Shown one piece after another: positions 6,489-7,002 of a stretch of DNA of 7,002 bases; the stretch's first letter is position 1; every line of letters begins with the position of its first letter. A program made the position numbers and the translations under genes. A model generated the notes under the pieces. The model made no database searches, had not been told where the DNA came from, and saw only the letters and a program-made list of their open reading frames with translations. Origin of the DNA: an uncultured Oscillospiraceae bacterium (GTDB lineage: Bacteria > Bacillota > Clostridia > Oscillospirales > Oscillospiraceae); the NCBI GenBank assembly GCA_944385645.1, contig CALWYA010000080.1, positions 1 to 7,002 on the forward strand, written 5' to 3'.

Positions 6489-7002
6489 ATGGAACTTGCG
6501 CTGACCCAGCAATTTCTCACCCACAACGACTGCTATCTGGCCGGCCGCCCCCTGGTCCCCAAGGGGGTGATGGTCCACTCCACCGGGGTGGCCCAGCCCA
6601 ACCCCCAGGTGTTCATCCGCAGCTGGAACCGGCCGGGGGTGAGCAAGTGCGTCCACGCCTTCGTCTCCCGGGACGGGGCCATCCAGACCCTGCCCTGGAC
6701 GGTGCGGGGCTGGCACGCGGGGACGGGCTCCTCCGGCCGCAGCGCCAACGACACCCACCTGTCCTTCGAGTGCTGCGAACCCGCCGGGCACACCTATCAG
6801 GGCGGACAGATGGTGGGCTATGACGTGGCCGCCAACGAGGCCTATTTCCGGACCATCTACCGCAACGCCGCCGCCCTCACCGCCTATCTGTGCGCCCAGT
6901 ATCAGCTGGACCCCCTGAAGCCGGGGGTGGTCATCTGCCACGCGGAGGGCAACGACCTGGGCATCGCCAGCGGCCACGGCGACGTGCTCCACTGGTGGCC
7001 CA
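6489..7002 (+). CDS. N-acetylmuramoyl-L-alanine amidase (Amidase_2 type; truncated at window edge)
   Basis: Cleaves the amide bond between N-acetylmuramic acid and L-alanine of peptidoglycan. 171 residues are visible and the frame runs off the right edge. The Amidase_2/PGRP-like fold is indicated by GVMVHSTG with zinc-ligand candidate H30, the internal CVHAFVSRDGAIQTLPW block (54-70), RGWHAG with H76, and LSFECCEP (91-98). The C-terminal metal region follows, with H151 (CHAEGND) and H163/D165/H168 (SGHGDVLHWW). H30, H151 and an acidic or His ligand near 165 are the likely zinc set by analogy with AmpD and T7 lysozyme; the last ligand is not certain. No signal peptide is visible, as in phage endolysins, so a prophage or domesticated-phage origin is possible, but no other phage gene lies in the window. 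The ATG has AAAGGAGG 5 nt upstream and its own candidate promoter. Confidence 0.9.
   Translation, partial: MELALTQQFLTHNDCYLAGRPLVPKGVMVHSTGVAQPNPQVFIRSWNRPGVSKCVHAFVSRDGAIQTLPWTVRGWHAGTGSSGRSANDTHLSFECCEPAGHTYQGGQMVGYDVAANEAYFRTIYRNAAALTAYLCAQYQLDPLKPGVVICHAEGNDLGIASGHGDVLHWWP

Noticed and set aside
6414..6992. A 192-codon minus-strand frame opposite the amidase.
   Set aside because: The plus strand encodes a clear Amidase_2 domain with promoter and ribosome site; the antisense frame would also run through the antiporter promoter.

Overview
The window is a GC-rich stretch of bacterial chromosome, judged by eye at well over 60% G+C. It is probably from an anaerobic Clostridia member of the Oscillospiraceae type (Flavonifractor/Lawsonibacter/Pseudoflavonifractor-like). 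That placement is an inference from three things: the dgt-dnaG-rpoD gene order, strong GGAGG ribosome sites before every gene, and a secreted nuclease family common in gut Clostridia. It was not tested by database search.

Layout: five genes lie on the minus strand and one on the plus strand. From right to left on the minus strand they are an NhaC-type Na+/H+ antiporter (5002-6336), a lipoprotein DNA/RNA non-specific endonuclease with a C-terminal Cys/His module (4057-4917), an HD-domain dNTP triphosphohydrolase (dgt, 2913-3917), DNA primase (dnaG, 857-2623) and the primary sigma factor (rpoD, 1-860, cut by the left edge). On the plus strand, an N-acetylmuramoyl-L-alanine amidase (6489 onward) diverges from nhaC and is cut by the right edge.

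The dgt-dnaG-rpoD block is a version of the macromolecular synthesis operon and links dNTP pool control, replication priming and housekeeping transcription. dnaG and rpoD share an ATGA overlap. The 289-bp gap between dgt and dnaG is the most unusual part. It holds a second copy of the last 73 bp of dgt, separated from the real end by about 150 bp of hairpin-rich sequence. The two copies encode the same 22 C-terminal residues and differ only at four synonymous sites. At all four the orphan copy has G/C and the attached copy has A/T. This looks like the scar of an element that entered the 3' end of dgt and restored it with its own copy, or of a homologous replacement event.

The 152-bp gap between nhaC and the amidase carries two good back-to-back sigma-A-type promoters whose -35 boxes are 3 bp apart. 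A 21-bp dyad (CGGTGT-N9-ACACCG) lies across both. Each transcript would begin with a GC-rich 8-bp hairpin placed immediately before its Shine-Dalgarno site. No CRISPR array, tRNA, rRNA or intact transposase gene was seen.
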